Positions 51,698 to 62,085 are shown, counted from the stretch's first letter. The stretch is DNA of 64,000 nt from Spirosoma rhododendri (GCF_012849055.1 NZ_CP051677.1:3363001-3427000); one strand, 5' to 3'. The notes: a model not told the origin generated them from the sequence alone. Translations and numbers: made by a program.

Positions 51698-53247
51698 TTA
51701 ATATTTCGCCGGCTGGCCGGGTTTTGGGGTGCTTTTCTGGATGAATTTGCGGAGGTTCTCGTTGCTGCTGGCGAGGTCTTCCCGGCGCAGGTAGAGCATG
51801 TGGCCGCTACGGTACCCTTCCCACGACATCCGGTCACGCAGCTTGCCGCTGGGGTCGATTTGCCAGAGATTATACTGTGCGTTATAGTAGTCGCAGGCCC
51901 CGTCGAAATACCCCGACTGGACCAGCACATGCAGGTAGGGATTCTGCAACATGGCCTGATGCAGGTTTTCGCCTGTGCGGTTGTTGGCATTATCCCAGGG
52001 GAAGGTCGGGCCGAACATGAAGTATTTCAGGTCGGTCTTGTAGTTCAGCTCGTCGCGCATGTACATGTTGATGGCGGGCGTGAACGAGTGCAGCCACGAC
52101 GTTAGCTCGGCGTTGTAATCGGGGCCGGTACCGGCGTCTTTGGCGTCGATGCCCCGGTAGCGCGAGTCGAGCCGACCAACGGTGAAACCTTTATCACGGA
52201 GCAGTTCTTTCCAGAAAAAATTGAGCGGTACGTCGAGGTTATTCTGCATCACGGCCGTGGTCGACAATCCCGAATAGCGGGCCACTTTGGCCGCGATGTC
52301 CTTGCGTTTCTGCTCGGGTAGCGAACCCCCATCGACAGGGCCGGCAGGTACTCCGACATCGTAAACGCTTCGACCTCCGGCAGCATGGCGGTCAGGTCTT
52401 TGGCCTGTAGATCGGCTGGCAGGGCCTTGTGGTACCAGGCTGTTGCGGCCATGTAGGGCAGTTTGAGCGCCCCCTGTCCCGGACCGCCCCGCTCCAGACC
52501 AAGACCCGTTGGCGATACCAGAATAACCCCGTTGAGGTACATCCAGTGGCTGTTCTGTAGTTCGTTGGCCAGCCCCGACACCCGCGTGGTACCGTAGCTT
52601 TCGCCAATCAGATACTTGGGCGACGACCAGCGGTTATAGCGGCTGACAAAGGTGTTGATCCACTCGGCGAGGTACTTGATGTCGGCGTTGACACCGAAAA
52701 ACAGCTTGGCCGCCGGAACGTCTTTGTTGGCCGGACGCGAAAAACCCGTGTTGACCGGGTCGACGTACACAATGTCGGCCACGTCGAGGATCGAATGCGG
52801 GTTGTCGCGCAGACCGTAGGGCTGAACGGGGTAGCCTTCGTCGTCGACTTTCAGAATGCGCGGCCCGGTGTAGCCCAGCATCATCCAGACGGATGCCGTA
52901 CCGGGGCCACCGTTAAACGAAATCACCAGCGGGCGACTGGTTCGGTCGGAAACGTCAGACCGTTCAAAGTAGGTGAAAAACACACCCGCAGCGGCTTTGC
53001 CTTCATCGTCCCAAACCGGAATCGTTCCGGCAGTGGCTTTGTAGGGCACCCGCTGCCCTTTGATCGTCACCTGTCCGTTGGTAACCACCTGCTTGTCCAG
53101 ATCAAGCGTGCGGGTGGTTTTCATGGCCCGGTCGGCGGCAAATTCTTTGTCGGCGGCTGGCTGGGCTTTGTCGGTAGTGGGCTTCTGGGCAATCGAAGCT
53201 GAAATCGTTAGGGCAACGAGGGAAGTAAGTAAACCAATTCGGCGCAT
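51698..53247 (-). pseudogene. Exported S10-type serine carboxypeptidase-like protein, one frameshift
   Basis: Starts at 53247 with a signal peptide (MRRIGLLTSLVALTISASIA). Family S10 features are RPLVISFNGGPGTASVWMML, nucleophile Ser in KYLIGESYGTTRVSGL, Asp in VQSGYFDGACDYYN and His in YRSGHMLYLRRED. The frame breaks at a C5 run (52326-52330, + strand). One extra base would read ALSMGGSLPEQKRKDIAAKV and join the pieces 52249-53247 and 51698-52285 into about 516 residues. The catalytic Ser and the Asp/His lie on opposite sides of the break, so neither piece alone would work. The enzyme would trim C-terminal residues of peptides in the periplasm. Confidence 0.87.
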
Positions 53248-53407
53248 GGCGTTGTGAGATGGCGGTCGATGAACAGGATAAACGTTCGCAAAATACGGGT
53301 TATCCGTTGGTTTTGGGTGTTCAATCGGGCATCTGGCCGAATAAGCCCTAACTTGCGGCAGCTTATGTCTATGGCTGGACGCTTGCCGTAGGCGATACAA
53401 CTCCTCT

Positions 53408-54967
53408 ATGAAACAAACTATTCTGACCCTGGTAAGCTGCCTTTTTGTGTGCAGTAATCTCATTGCGCAAACCGCTCCGTTACCCCGTATTGCCATTGCC
53501 GGTTTGGGTATCGAATCAAGCACGTTTTCACCCGCCCGTACCGAAGAACCTGCCTTTCACGCCCGCTACGGGCCCGAAGTATTCAACGCGTATCCGTTTA
53601 TGATGCCGATGGCCCCGCTGCGGAAGCAGGCGGTGTGGCTACCCGCCATCGTCGGGAAGTCGCTGCCGGGGGGAGCCGTTACCCGCGAAGCGTATGAGTC
53701 GCTGGTGAAAAAGACGCTGGATTCGCTGAAGAAATACGGGCCCTACGACGGCATGTATTTCGACATTCACGGCGCGATGAGTGTTGTTGGGCTGGATGAC
53801 CCCGAAGGTGATTTTCTGCAACGCATTCGGGACGTAATTGGCTACAAAACACTGATTTCGACTTCGATGGATTTGCACGGCAACGTGTCACAGCGGCTGG
53901 CGCGCAATACCGACCTGATGACCTGCTATCGGATGGCACCCCACGAAGACGCCATGCAGACGAAAGAGCGGGCTGTCACGAACCTGCTCGAACGGCTCAA
54001 GAGCGGGAAGGGTAAACCCGCTTACAAAGCCTGGATTCCGGTGCCGATTCTGTTGCCGGGCGAAAAAACCAGTACGCGTGTCGAGCCGGGGAAGAGCCTG
54101 TACGCGCAGGTAGCGCCGATCGCCAATCAGCCGGGTATTGTCGATGCCGCGATCTGGATTGGCTATGCCTGGGCCGACGAGCCGCGTAACCATGCCGTGG
54201 TGATGGTAACCGGCGACGATAAAGCGAAGGTAAGTCAGTCGGCGGAAACGCTGGCGAAGGCATTCTGGGACGTTCGAAATCAGTTCGCGTTCGTGGCCCC
54301 AACGAGTACGCTGGAAGATTGTCTGGCAAATGCCATGAAAAGCCCGACGCACCCGTACTTCATCAGCGACATGGGCGACAATCCGACCGCTGGTGGTGCT
54401 GGCGACGTAACCTGGACGATTACGCAGTTGCTGGCCCGGCCGGAGTTTAAAAAGGCGGATAGCCCCGCCCTGATTTATGCGTCGATTCCGGATTCGCTGT
54501 TCATCAAAAAAGCGATTGCCGCCGGGGTAGGGGGTACTGTCGACGGCACGGCGGGCGCTGTCGTCGATCACCGGTTTGCCCCGCCTGTTCGGTTGACCGG
54601 TACGGTCGAGTCAATTGTACACGGCGATCGGGATGCCGAGGTGGAAGCGGTGGTGAAGGTAGGTAGCGCCCATGTGATCGTGACCAAAAAGCGGAAGCCT
54701 TACCATCGGGAAGCCGATTTTACCCGGCTAGGGCTGAAGCCGCGCGAGGCAGGTCTGGTCGTCGTGAAAATTGGTTATCTGGAACCCGAGTTGTACGCCA
54801 TGCAGAAAGGCTGGATGATGGCGCTGACGCCCGGCGGTGTTGATCAGGACCTGAGCCGCCTGGGCTACAAGCGCATTCAGCGCCCCATGTTCCCGCTGGA
54901 TGCCGCGACGATGAAAACGCCCGACCTCTCGACCCGCTGGATCCCCGTATCGGGCGACGCGAAGTAA
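53408..54967 (+). CDS. MlrC-like M81 family metallopeptidase
   Basis: 519 residues with a signal peptide (ILTLVSCLFVCSNLIAQT). Family features are AGLGIESSTFSPARTEE, GMYFDIHGAMSVVGL (likely metal-binding Asp/His), STSMDLHGNVSQRL and MAPHEDAMQTKERA, then GDNPTAGGAGDVTW near residue 325. MlrC is a zinc enzyme that cleaves the linear tetrapeptide of degraded microcystin; in most bacteria M81 members act on other small peptides or lactam-like compounds. A neighbouring 5-oxoprolinase-like gene hints at shared amino-acid or lactam metabolism, but this is only inference. Confidence 0.88.
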   Translation: MKQTILTLVSCLFVCSNLIAQTAPLPRIAIAGLGIESSTFSPARTEEPAFHARYGPEVFNAYPFMMPMAPLRKQAVWLPAIVGKSLPGGAVTREAYESLVKKTLDSLKKYGPYDGMYFDIHGAMSVVGLDDPEGDFLQRIRDVIGYKTLISTSMDLHGNVSQRLARNTDLMTCYRMAPHEDAMQTKERAVTNLLERLKSGKGKPAYKAWIPVPILLPGEKTSTRVEPGKSLYAQVAPIANQPGIVDAAIWIGYAWADEPRNHAVVMVTGDDKAKVSQSAETLAKAFWDVRNQFAFVAPTSTLEDCLANAMKSPTHPYFISDMGDNPTAGGAGDVTWTITQLLARPEFKKADSPALIYASIPDSLFIKKAIAAGVGGTVDGTAGAVVDHRFAPPVRLTGTVESIVHGDRDAEVEAVVKVGSAHVIVTKKRKPYHREADFTRLGLKPREAGLVVVKIGYLEPELYAMQKGWMMALTPGGVDQDLSRLGYKRIQRPMFPLDAATMKTPDLSTRWIPVSGDAK

Positions 54968-54970
54968 AAT

Positions 54971-55031
54971 TATTTCAACACGGAGGCACAGAGACCACGG
55001 AGAAAAGTCTTTGTGCCTCCGTGTTGAAATA
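54971..55031. repeat. 24-bp stem palindrome between convergent genes
   Basis: Arm 54971-54994 (TATTTCAACACGGAGGCACA...) pairs with 55008-55031 with one G-T mismatch. The CACGGAGGCACAGAG word is a widely dispersed intergenic repeat type in bacteria (general knowledge). It likely also terminates the M81 transcript. Confidence 0.7.
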
Positions 55032-55182
55032 GACAATCTGTTGATTACGATAAGCTGACCGTTTCATCGCGCTCAATAGATCGTGGACGTGTTGTGTGAA
55101 ATGAGCCTTTGTTGAGATGATTGTTTTTTTAACAACGGTCAAGGATGGGTAGTAGCCTATGATGACAGCGTTCTTAAAAAGT

Positions 55183-56052
55183 TTATTCACCGTATAGGTT
55201 TCTCAAAAAATCGTCTAACCTGACCGGGCTCCTACCCAGAAGGTGCTTTACGTCACTTTTACCCGTATCAAACTCCCCGTGCGCAATCGCCTTGGCGTAC
55301 CGGGCAATGTAGGCTGCATCATCTGCGGAAAGGCCAGCCTCCACAAGCTGCGCAATGTATAAACTTGTTTCAGGTTGGTGATAGGCGATCGTCTTCCCGG
55401 TACTATCGGATAACATGGCAGCAATTTCCGCAAACGAAAAAGCGGTTTCTGCTGCGATAACGTACTCCTTATTTTCGTGATCCGGAGTAGTTAGTACAAC
55501 GGCCAATGCCTCCGCCATTTCTGTTAGGGGTAAAAAGGGGGTTTTACCGGCTCCGGCAGGGATAGAGACTCCCTTATCCAACACGTCCTTTCCAATAAGA
55601 AAAGGAATCAAATCAGCATACAGTGTATTACTCATCACGGTATAAGGAATGGCTGCCTGCTTTAAATAGCCAGCTGTATAGGCGTGGTATTGAACATTTT
55701 CCGTCGCTGTGCCCTGATTTAAATCGTTCATCTCGAAGCTCGTATAAATAAGGTGACTGACTCCCGTTTCCTTGGCGGCATCAATCGCATTCTTGTGCTG
55801 CCCAAACCGGTAAGCAATATCGGCTGAAGACGATATTAGCAGTAGCTTGTCTACACCGTGGAACGCCTTTTTCAATGAGTCAACATCCTGGTAGTCACCG
55901 AGTCTCACCTGAACCCCTTTTGCCTTCAAGTCGGCTGCCTTTGTTTCATCTCGTACCAACGCCGTGATGTCGGATGTAGCTATACCCTTGTCTACTAGTG
56001 AATGAATGGTTGCTTTCCCTAAATTGCCTGTTGCACCCGTTACTAAAATCAT
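55183..56052 (-). CDS. NmrA-type NAD(P)-binding oxidoreductase (QorB-like)
   Basis: 289 residues. The N-terminus is an atypical SDR Rossmann motif (MILVTGATGNLGKATIHSLV), then QVRLGDYQDVDSLKKAFHGV and KLLLISSSADIA, as in NmrA/QorB proteins that bind NADPH and act as quinone reductases or redox sensors. The classical SDR YxxxK motif is not seen. It is divergent from an HxlR regulator, the standard arrangement for HxlR-controlled quinone or aldehyde stress genes. Confidence 0.9.
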   Translation of the reverse strand: MILVTGATGNLGKATIHSLVDKGIATSDITALVRDETKAADLKAKGVQVRLGDYQDVDSLKKAFHGVDKLLLISSSADIAYRFGQHKNAIDAAKETGVSHLIYTSFEMNDLNQGTATENVQYHAYTAGYLKQAAIPYTVMSNTLYADLIPFLIGKDVLDKGVSIPAGAGKTPFLPLTEMAEALAVVLTTPDHENKEYVIAAETAFSFAEIAAMLSDSTGKTIAYHQPETSLYIAQLVEAGLSADDAAYIARYAKAIAHGEFDTGKSDVKHLLGRSPVRLDDFLRNLYGE

Positions 56053-56072
56053 GATCTTTATTTACGATTAAC

Positions 56073-56087
56073 GATAAGCTACTTATC
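56073..56087. promoter_or_regulatory. Candidate HxlR operator dyad
   Basis: GATAAG (56073-56078), CTA, CTTATC (56082-56087): a perfect dyad 20 bp upstream of the oxidoreductase start. A related AGCTTATTA lies at about 56105. Placement suits a site bound by the divergent HxlR protein. Confidence 0.4.
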
Positions 56088-56169
56088 CCATGAACAACCG
56101 ATATAGCTTATTAAAAGTGACTAGTGATGGTTCGCGTCAAAACAAAAAGTGGTAACCTAAACGTGACTA

Positions 56170-56484
56170 ATGGCAAAAAAGATAGACACCAATGACTGCG
56201 CTGTTACGGCGACGATCGATCTGATTGCAGGAAGGTGGAAATTGACTATTCTGCACGTGCTTCTCCGACACGATCGGCGTTTTGGGGAAATCCTTGTTCG
56301 GATACCCGCTATTTCCAGGAAGGTGTTAACTCAACAACTCAGAGAGCTTGAAGCGGATGGCTTAATCAGTAGGAAACAGTATAAGGAACGTCCTCCCCGG
56401 GTAGAGTACGCGCTCACCGGTTTTGGTCATAATCTTTGCCCTTTGTTGGCACGTATGGCCGATCTGAAAAATGGTGTTAGCTAG
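56170..56484 (+). CDS. HxlR family transcriptional regulator
   Basis: 104 residues, the normal length. A winged helix with the conserved N-terminal Cys (NDCAVTATIDLIAGRWKLTI), the helix-turn-helix (RFGEILVRIPAISRKVLTQQ) and the wing (LEADGLISRKQYKERPPRVE, YALTGFGHNL). In QorR, YodB and related proteins the Cys near the N-terminus senses quinones or diamide, and Cys10 here is in the same place. It most likely represses the divergent NmrA-type gene and itself. Confidence 0.92.
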   Translation: MAKKIDTNDCAVTATIDLIAGRWKLTILHVLLRHDRRFGEILVRIPAISRKVLTQQLRELEADGLISRKQYKERPPRVEYALTGFGHNLCPLLARMADLKNGVS

Positions 56485-57443
56485 TCAAACTCGGAAAGTT
56501 TACATTTTGCGAGCTTTTCGAGTGCATCCATAGAAGGTTGTCTCAGGTGGAGTGTTTTGTGGGATGGCTGGTTCTTAGTTCTAATCCGCAACGTAGATTG
56601 TGTCATCAACGTGATATGGGGAGCGCACCACTCCAGATTGTCAGCGACGGAAGCCAGGGTGAAATGATCTAAAACGACAAAGTAGTTGAAAATCAGGGTT
56701 TTCCTGCGTACCTATGGGGGTAGATAACGACTCGTCACGGGCTTCTCACTGTTCATGGACCATCCCACCGTTCGCGAATTACTACAGACAACAGCTGCCA
56801 CCACGCAGATGTGCAGGCAGATCACGCAACGGTCAATGGATCGTCAGGAGCGGATGAGGGTACGCCTTGCCGGGATTGATCTTAGGATAGAGATCGTGTC
56901 AGATGAGCTTAAATGCTTACAACAGGGCTGATACGCAGCTGAAAAGAAGCCCCCGTCCGCCTAGAGAGGCCGGTCAAGGTAGGGTCCTGCCTGAACACCA
57001 CCTGGTAGAACTACTTACTGTTCAGTACGTTTGCCAAGTTCAGTATAGCCACCACGAACATTATCACGGCTCCCCTGGGTAGCGTGACAGCAAGCGTTAA
57101 GCCCGCCTGGCTCTGGTTTTTATGGGTACTGAGCCCTCCACCAGCCATGTTCACCCTACTCCCCGTACCCCGCTTCATGCCGCAGTCATCGATTAGGGCG
57201 ATGACCCAACGTGGCATTTATCCAGTACTGGCCCACCTGCGTCAGCCACCAACCCAGCCAATACAGATAGCAACTGGTGCGTCATCAGGCCTGTCTGTCA
57301 GAGGTATCTGACGCAATTGCTAACCTGTCATTGCCTGGGTTCAGACACTGTAGCTAACCAGCCCGGTTGTCTGTATCGGGGAGCCGGTTAGCATGCCGAT
57401 TAATTTACCGTATTTTTACCGGTAAACTGTGACCCATACCTAG
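56485..57443. other. 959-bp region with little sign of genes
   Basis: Apart from a possible 58-codon frame (56755-56931), no credible gene is seen. A 68-codon minus-strand frame at 57011-57217 ends in a hydrophobic segment (AVIMFVVAILNLANVL) but has poor coding style. Mixed composition and lost frames suggest degraded DNA. The promoter of the kinase at 57444 should lie near its end. Confidence 0.4.
56755..56931 (+). CDS. Possible small hypothetical protein (58 aa)
   Basis: ATG at 56755, TGA at 56929-56931. The product is an amphipathic helical peptide (MDHPTVRELLQTTAATTQMC, then RIEIVSDELKCLQQG). No known family. It may be coding, or chance in a decayed region. Confidence 0.3.
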   Translation: MDHPTVRELLQTTAATTQMCRQITQRSMDRQERMRVRLAGIDLRIEIVSDELKCLQQG

Positions 57444-59954
57444 ATGTATATACCCTCGTCGGACGAAGAAGACAAGCGATTAGCGGCCCTGGAAAGCTAC
57501 GCTGTGCTGGATTCGTTACCCGAGCAAGAATACGAAGACATTACCAGGCTGGCCGCCCAAATCTGCCAAACGCCAGTAGCCCTGATTACGCTCGTCGATC
57601 AGGCCCGACAGTGGTTCAAATCCAACCGGGGCCTTTCCTTCCGGCAAACGCCCCGCGAGCAGTCCTTCTGCGCCCATAATCTACAGGCCCTAAGCAGTTC
57701 CCTCGTCGTGGAAGATGCCCGGCAGGACGCGCGTTTTCAGCACAACCCCCTGGTCACCGGCGATCCTCATATTGTCTTCTACGCTGGCGAACCGCTGCTT
57801 GATGATGATGGCTTCACGCTTGGGTCGCTGTGCGTGATCGATTTCCAAGTGCGGCAGCTGGACGAGGGGCAGTTGAAGGCACTAAAAATTCTGGCTAACC
57901 AGGTGGTGACCTTGCTGACGGCCCGTCGAAGAATGATTCAGCAGGCCCGCTTGCAGCAACAATTGCGAGCCAGCGAAGCCCGCTTCCAGAATCTGGTAAT
58001 GGCGACTCCCACGGCCACGGCGGTCTTCGTTGGCCGCGAGATGGTCATCCAGCAGGTCAACCCGCCCATGCTGGCCATTTGGGGTAAAGACAACAGGGTG
58101 ATCGGTAAATCGCTGCACACGGCGATACCCGAACTGGAGGGACAGCCTTTTCTGGCCCAGTTGCAGCATGTCTTTGACACGGGAGAACCCTTTCTTCACC
58201 AGGAAGGCATGGCTCACGTAATCGAAAACGGCCAGCCCAGGCAGGTCTACTTCAACCATGCCTACAATCCGCTTGTTGATGAGCAGGGCCAGATTTACGG
58301 AGTTATCAATGTTGCTCTTGACACAACGGCGCAGGTCGTAGCCCGTCAGCAGCTGGCCGAGCGGGAAACCCGGTTTCGTAACGTTGTCGAACAGGCGCCC
58401 ATGGCCATCGGGCAACTCAAAGGTCGGGAAATGATCATCGAGCTGGGCAACGAGCGCATTTTTGAAGTATGGGGTAAAGGCCCATCGATCGTTGGCAGAC
58501 CCATCGTGGAAGCAATACCGGAGTTGGAAGGGCAGCCCTTTATTGAGTTGATGGCCACCGTTTTCGAGACGGGTGTTCCCTTTTACGGGAAGGCGGTTTT
58601 GGCCAAACTCGTCCGGCAGGGCCGACTCGAAGAGGTATATTTTGACTTTAGTTATTCCCCCATCCGGGATACCGCCGGACAAATTAGCGGCATCCTGATT
58701 ATGGCCGTTGATGTAACCGGGCAAGTGCTGGCCCAGCAGGCCATTGAAAAAAGTGAGCAGCGGTTTCGCCGTTTGGTGGAGGATGCCCCCTTTGGCATTG
58801 CCGTCTTCGAGACAGCGGATATGCACATAACGCTGGCCAATGAGACCATCGTCAATCTATGGGGTAAGACCACCGCGGTGATCGGCCAGAAAATAGCCGA
58901 CGCCTTGCCCGAACTAGCCGATCAGCCCTTCATTCCACTGCTGAAGGTCGTTTACGCGACGGGGGAGACCTACCGTAGCACCGAACAGGCTGCCGATCTG
59001 CTGATCGATGGTCGGCTGCAAACCCGCTGGTTTAATTTCGTCTATCAGCCGCTGGTGGATGGGCAGGGGCAGGTGTACGCCATTTTGAACATGGCCGTGG
59101 ATATTACCGACAAGTATCTGGCCAGTCAGCAACTGCGGCAAAGCGAACAGCGCTATCGGGACTTAGCCGCCGAGCTGGACAACCGGGTACAGGTCCGCAC
59201 GCAGGAACTGACCCGGCTTAACAACGACCTACAACGGTCTAACGACAATTTGCAGCAGTTCGCCTACGTTGCCAGCCACGATTTGCAGGAGCCCCTGCGC
59301 AAGATTCAAACCTTCAGCGACCTGCTGGGATTAGAGCTGGCTACCCATGCCGACCCCGCCGTGGGTGACCATCTACGACGCATTGCGGCCGCGGCCGCCC
59401 GCATGTCCGCCCTGGTTCGGGACTTGCTGACCTACTCGCGCGTCTCAACCCGTCAGCAGGCGTTCGGGTCCGTGTCGCTGAGTGAGATCATGGCGGGTGT
59501 CGTAGCCAGCCTCTACAAGACGATTCAGCGTACAAACGCCCAACTGGAGGTGGCCGAACTCCCCACTGCCCGGGGCGATAAGTCGCAGCTCGCGCAGCTG
59601 TTTGGCAACCTGTTGAGTAACGCCCTCAAGTTTGTGAAAGCTGACCAGCAGCCCCACATTCAGGTGGCGTATACGCATCGTTCGGCCGATGAGTTACCGG
59701 CCGAAGTTCACCCGACCACAACGGTTCCGTTCTATCATCAGATCAGTGTGACCGACAACGGCATTGGCTTCAACACCAAATACCTGAGTCGTATTTTTCA
59801 GGTCTTTCAACAGCTCAACGGCCGAAATGAGTATGCGGGTACGGGCGTTGGCCTGGCGATTTGCCAGCGCGTGGTAGAAAACCACGGTGGGAGTATCACG
59901 GCCTCCAGTGAGGTGGGGCAGGGAGCTACCTTCTGTGTGTACTTACCCGCTTAA
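57444..59954 (+). CDS. GAF-PAS multi-sensor histidine kinase
   Basis: 836 residues. A GAF domain (about 10-165, with REQSFCAHNLQALSSSLVVE and FYAGEPLLDDDGFTLGSLCV) is followed by three PAS repeats at about 180-295, 305-425 and 435-555. Each repeat shows the pattern FxNLVMATPTATAVFVGREM then AIPELEGQPF. HisKA carries His612 in YVASHDLQEPLRKI, and HATPase_c has LLSNALKF, DNGIGFNTKY and GTGVGLAICQR. No membrane segment. The downstream response regulator (42 bp, same strand) is the likely partner. The near-identical style of the three PAS units suggests internal duplication. Signal unknown. Confidence 0.93.
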   Translation: MYIPSSDEEDKRLAALESYAVLDSLPEQEYEDITRLAAQICQTPVALITLVDQARQWFKSNRGLSFRQTPREQSFCAHNLQALSSSLVVEDARQDARFQHNPLVTGDPHIVFYAGEPLLDDDGFTLGSLCVIDFQVRQLDEGQLKALKILANQVVTLLTARRRMIQQARLQQQLRASEARFQNLVMATPTATAVFVGREMVIQQVNPPMLAIWGKDNRVIGKSLHTAIPELEGQPFLAQLQHVFDTGEPFLHQEGMAHVIENGQPRQVYFNHAYNPLVDEQGQIYGVINVALDTTAQVVARQQLAERETRFRNVVEQAPMAIGQLKGREMIIELGNERIFEVWGKGPSIVGRPIVEAIPELEGQPFIELMATVFETGVPFYGKAVLAKLVRQGRLEEVYFDFSYSPIRDTAGQISGILIMAVDVTGQVLAQQAIEKSEQRFRRLVEDAPFGIAVFETADMHITLANETIVNLWGKTTAVIGQKIADALPELADQPFIPLLKVVYATGETYRSTEQAADLLIDGRLQTRWFNFVYQPLVDGQGQVYAILNMAVDITDKYLASQQLRQSEQRYRDLAAELDNRVQVRTQELTRLNNDLQRSNDNLQQFAYVASHDLQEPLRKIQTFSDLLGLELATHADPAVGDHLRRIAAAAARMSALVRDLLTYSRVSTRQQAFGSVSLSEIMAGVVASLYKTIQRTNAQLEVAELPTARGDKSQLAQLFGNLLSNALKFVKADQQPHIQVAYTHRSADELPAEVHPTTTVPFYHQISVTDNGIGFNTKYLSRIFQVFQQLNGRNEYAGTGVGLAICQRVVENHGGSITASSEVGQGATFCVYLPA

Positions 59955-59996
59955 TTATCAACTTTACCCGCTCATTCCCTTACCCTATACCCTTCG

Positions 59997-60446
59997 ATGG
60001 TAGATTCAGATAAAGTCGATCCCCTGGACCAGATGCCGATCATTCATATCGAGAACGATGCCGATGATCATATTCTACTTAAAAAAGCCCTCGGTGCTGC
60101 GTCGATTGCAAATCCGGTTCGTTTTTTTCAAGACGGCCAACAGGCGCTTCAGTATTTACAGGCGACCGACGAAGTCCCGCTGGTCATCCTGTGTGATGTA
60201 CTCATGCCGGGCATGGATGGTTTTGAACTACGCGACCGGATCGATGCCGATCCGGTGCTGCGGATGAAGGCAATTCCGTTTGTTTATTTCTCGACCTGGG
60301 GTAGCAATGCACTGGTCAATAAGGCTTACCAGGGCACCATCCAGGGCTATCACCTGAAAGGCCGAAGTTTTGCCGAGCTACAGGCTGAACTCAGCCTGAT
60401 CGTGGCTTATTGGAAGCGGTGTTTACACCCGCGAAGTTTTCAATGA
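59997..60446 (+). CDS. Single-domain response regulator (Rcp1-like)
   Basis: 149 residues, one receiver domain with no output domain. Phospho-acceptor Asp67 in VILCDVLMPGMDGF, the acidic pocket in IENDADDHILL, the Ser/Thr switch in YFSTWGS and Lys in YHLKGRSF are all present. Such stand-alone receivers serve as phosphorelay partners or act by protein binding. It follows the GAF-PAS kinase closely, so the two probably form one two-component pair. Confidence 0.9.
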   Translation: MVDSDKVDPLDQMPIIHIENDADDHILLKKALGAASIANPVRFFQDGQQALQYLQATDEVPLVILCDVLMPGMDGFELRDRIDADPVLRMKAIPFVYFSTWGSNALVNKAYQGTIQGYHLKGRSFAELQAELSLIVAYWKRCLHPRSFQ

Positions 60447-60521
60447 GAAATGCCCGGATTGGGAAGCAGCCGGAGGGCCGTTCATTCGTACCCGGCAGGC
60501 GCACTAACTGAGTTACGAGCG

Positions 60522-62085
60522 TTATTTATCCAGCTCGTCTTTTTTGGCCGCTATCGTCTCAGCCAATAGCTCGGGTAAGCTCGCGTAATCGATGGGTTTC
60601 AGCACATGCCCGTCAAAACCCGCAGCCCAGCTGCGCTGCTTATCGGCTTCCCGACCGTAGCCCGTCAGGGCGATGATGGGCAGCTGCTTCCCCCAGGATT
60701 GCCGACGAATATGCGCACAGACGGCATATCCATCCAGCTGCGGCATGCCAATATCCAGCAGCAGCACGTCTGGCTTTAGCAATTCGGCCGCCCCAATGCC
60801 GTCCTGTCCATTATAACGCTGATGCACCTCATAGCCCTGCCGCTCCATGATCTTACCCATCAGGTCAACTAACTCCCGATTATCATCCACGATCAGCACC
60901 CGTACCGCATCGCGGGACTTCGGGGGGCTTCGGCTTCAGGCACTGAGGGAATTGTCTCCTGCGTGAGCAAGGGTAAGCGGAGGATAAACTCACTGCCCTG
61001 TCCGGGGCCCCCGCTTCGGGCCTGGATGTGGCCCTGATGGCCCAGGGCAATCTGTTTGGCCACGGCCAGGCCCAGACCCAGGCCGCCATGCGGGCGATCG
61101 ATGGAGGTCTCCCCCTGCACAAATAGCTCGAAGATGGCCGTCAGCTCGTCGGCCGGGATGCCCTTTCCATCATCCTTCACGCGCAACACCGCCTGATCAG
61201 CCTCCCGCTCCAGACTGATCCAGATATGTCCCCCTTCATCGGTATACTTCGTCGCGTTGCCCAGCAGGTTCATCACCAGCTGCAAAAGCCGGGTAGCATC
61301 CCCATCAACTATCAGCGGCTCGGGGGGCAGGGCTACCTCCAGATGTCGTTCGTAGTGCGAAAGCAGCGATTGGGCAGCTTCAACGGTTTGGGATAAGAGC
61401 AGACCCAGGTCGAGCGGCTGGCGCAGCAGCCGGATCTTGCCCTGGCGGATGCGACTAACCTCCAGCAGATCGTCGACCATGCGGCTCAGGTGCCTGACCT
61501 GTCGGCTCATGCGCTGAACACCGGATGGATAAGACAGTTGGGGGTCCTCCCCCCGGACAGCTCCAGATAGGTCAGCGTATTGGCGATCACCCCCAGCGGA
61601 TTGCGCAGTTCATGACCCAGCATGGCCAGAAACTCGTCTTTGCGCCGATCGGCGTCCAGCAGGGCGAGTTCCCTTTTCTTGATCGTGGTTACATCATCGA
61701 AGGCTACGACCACCAACCGACTACCGAGCGGGCCTACCCGGGATAATTTGGTCCTGATCCAGCGGTCCAAGTCCTGGACGTATTGCTCCAGTTGAATCGG
61801 CTTATCGGTTTTGGCCACCTGGGCATAGGCCTCAAACCAGTAGGTTTCGAACCGGGGCAGTATCTGGCTATAGGCTTCGCCCACGACGTTGCTCAGGCCC
61901 GACTGTTGACTGAAGGCCTGATTGTATTGACGGACGATAAGATCGGTGATTTTACCTGCCTGGTCGACTACCAATTCGACCAGGCAGAGGCCTTGATCAC
62001 TGGCATTGCACAGGACTTGACAGTAGTCTTGGAGTAGCGACTGACAGGGGGGCGGATTCGGGGCCTCATCGTTGGTGCTTGTCAT
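60522..62085 (-). pseudogene. Hybrid sensor histidine kinase, broken by two frameshifts
   Basis: Three pieces on the minus strand make one hybrid kinase. 61507-62085 has a PAS-like sensor and an H-box ([20 protein letters not shown]). 60893-61510 has the second HisKA helix ([20 protein letters not shown]) and HATPase_c (LVMNLLGNATKYTDEG, VKDDGKGIP, GLGLGLAVAKQ). 60522-60899 is a receiver (VLLLDIGMPQLDGYAV, ALTGYGREAD, VLKPIDYASL). One extra base in the C6 run at 61550-61555 restores [20 protein letters not shown], and one in the G6 run at 60922-60927 restores PPKSRDAVRVLIVDDNREL. The repaired protein is about 521 residues. Preservation on all sides suggests error or slippage, not decay. Confidence 0.85.

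Noticed and set aside
57011..57217. 68-aa minus-strand frame ending in a hydrophobic helix
   Set aside because: Poor codon style and no supporting start or context; kept only as a note in the intergenic entry.
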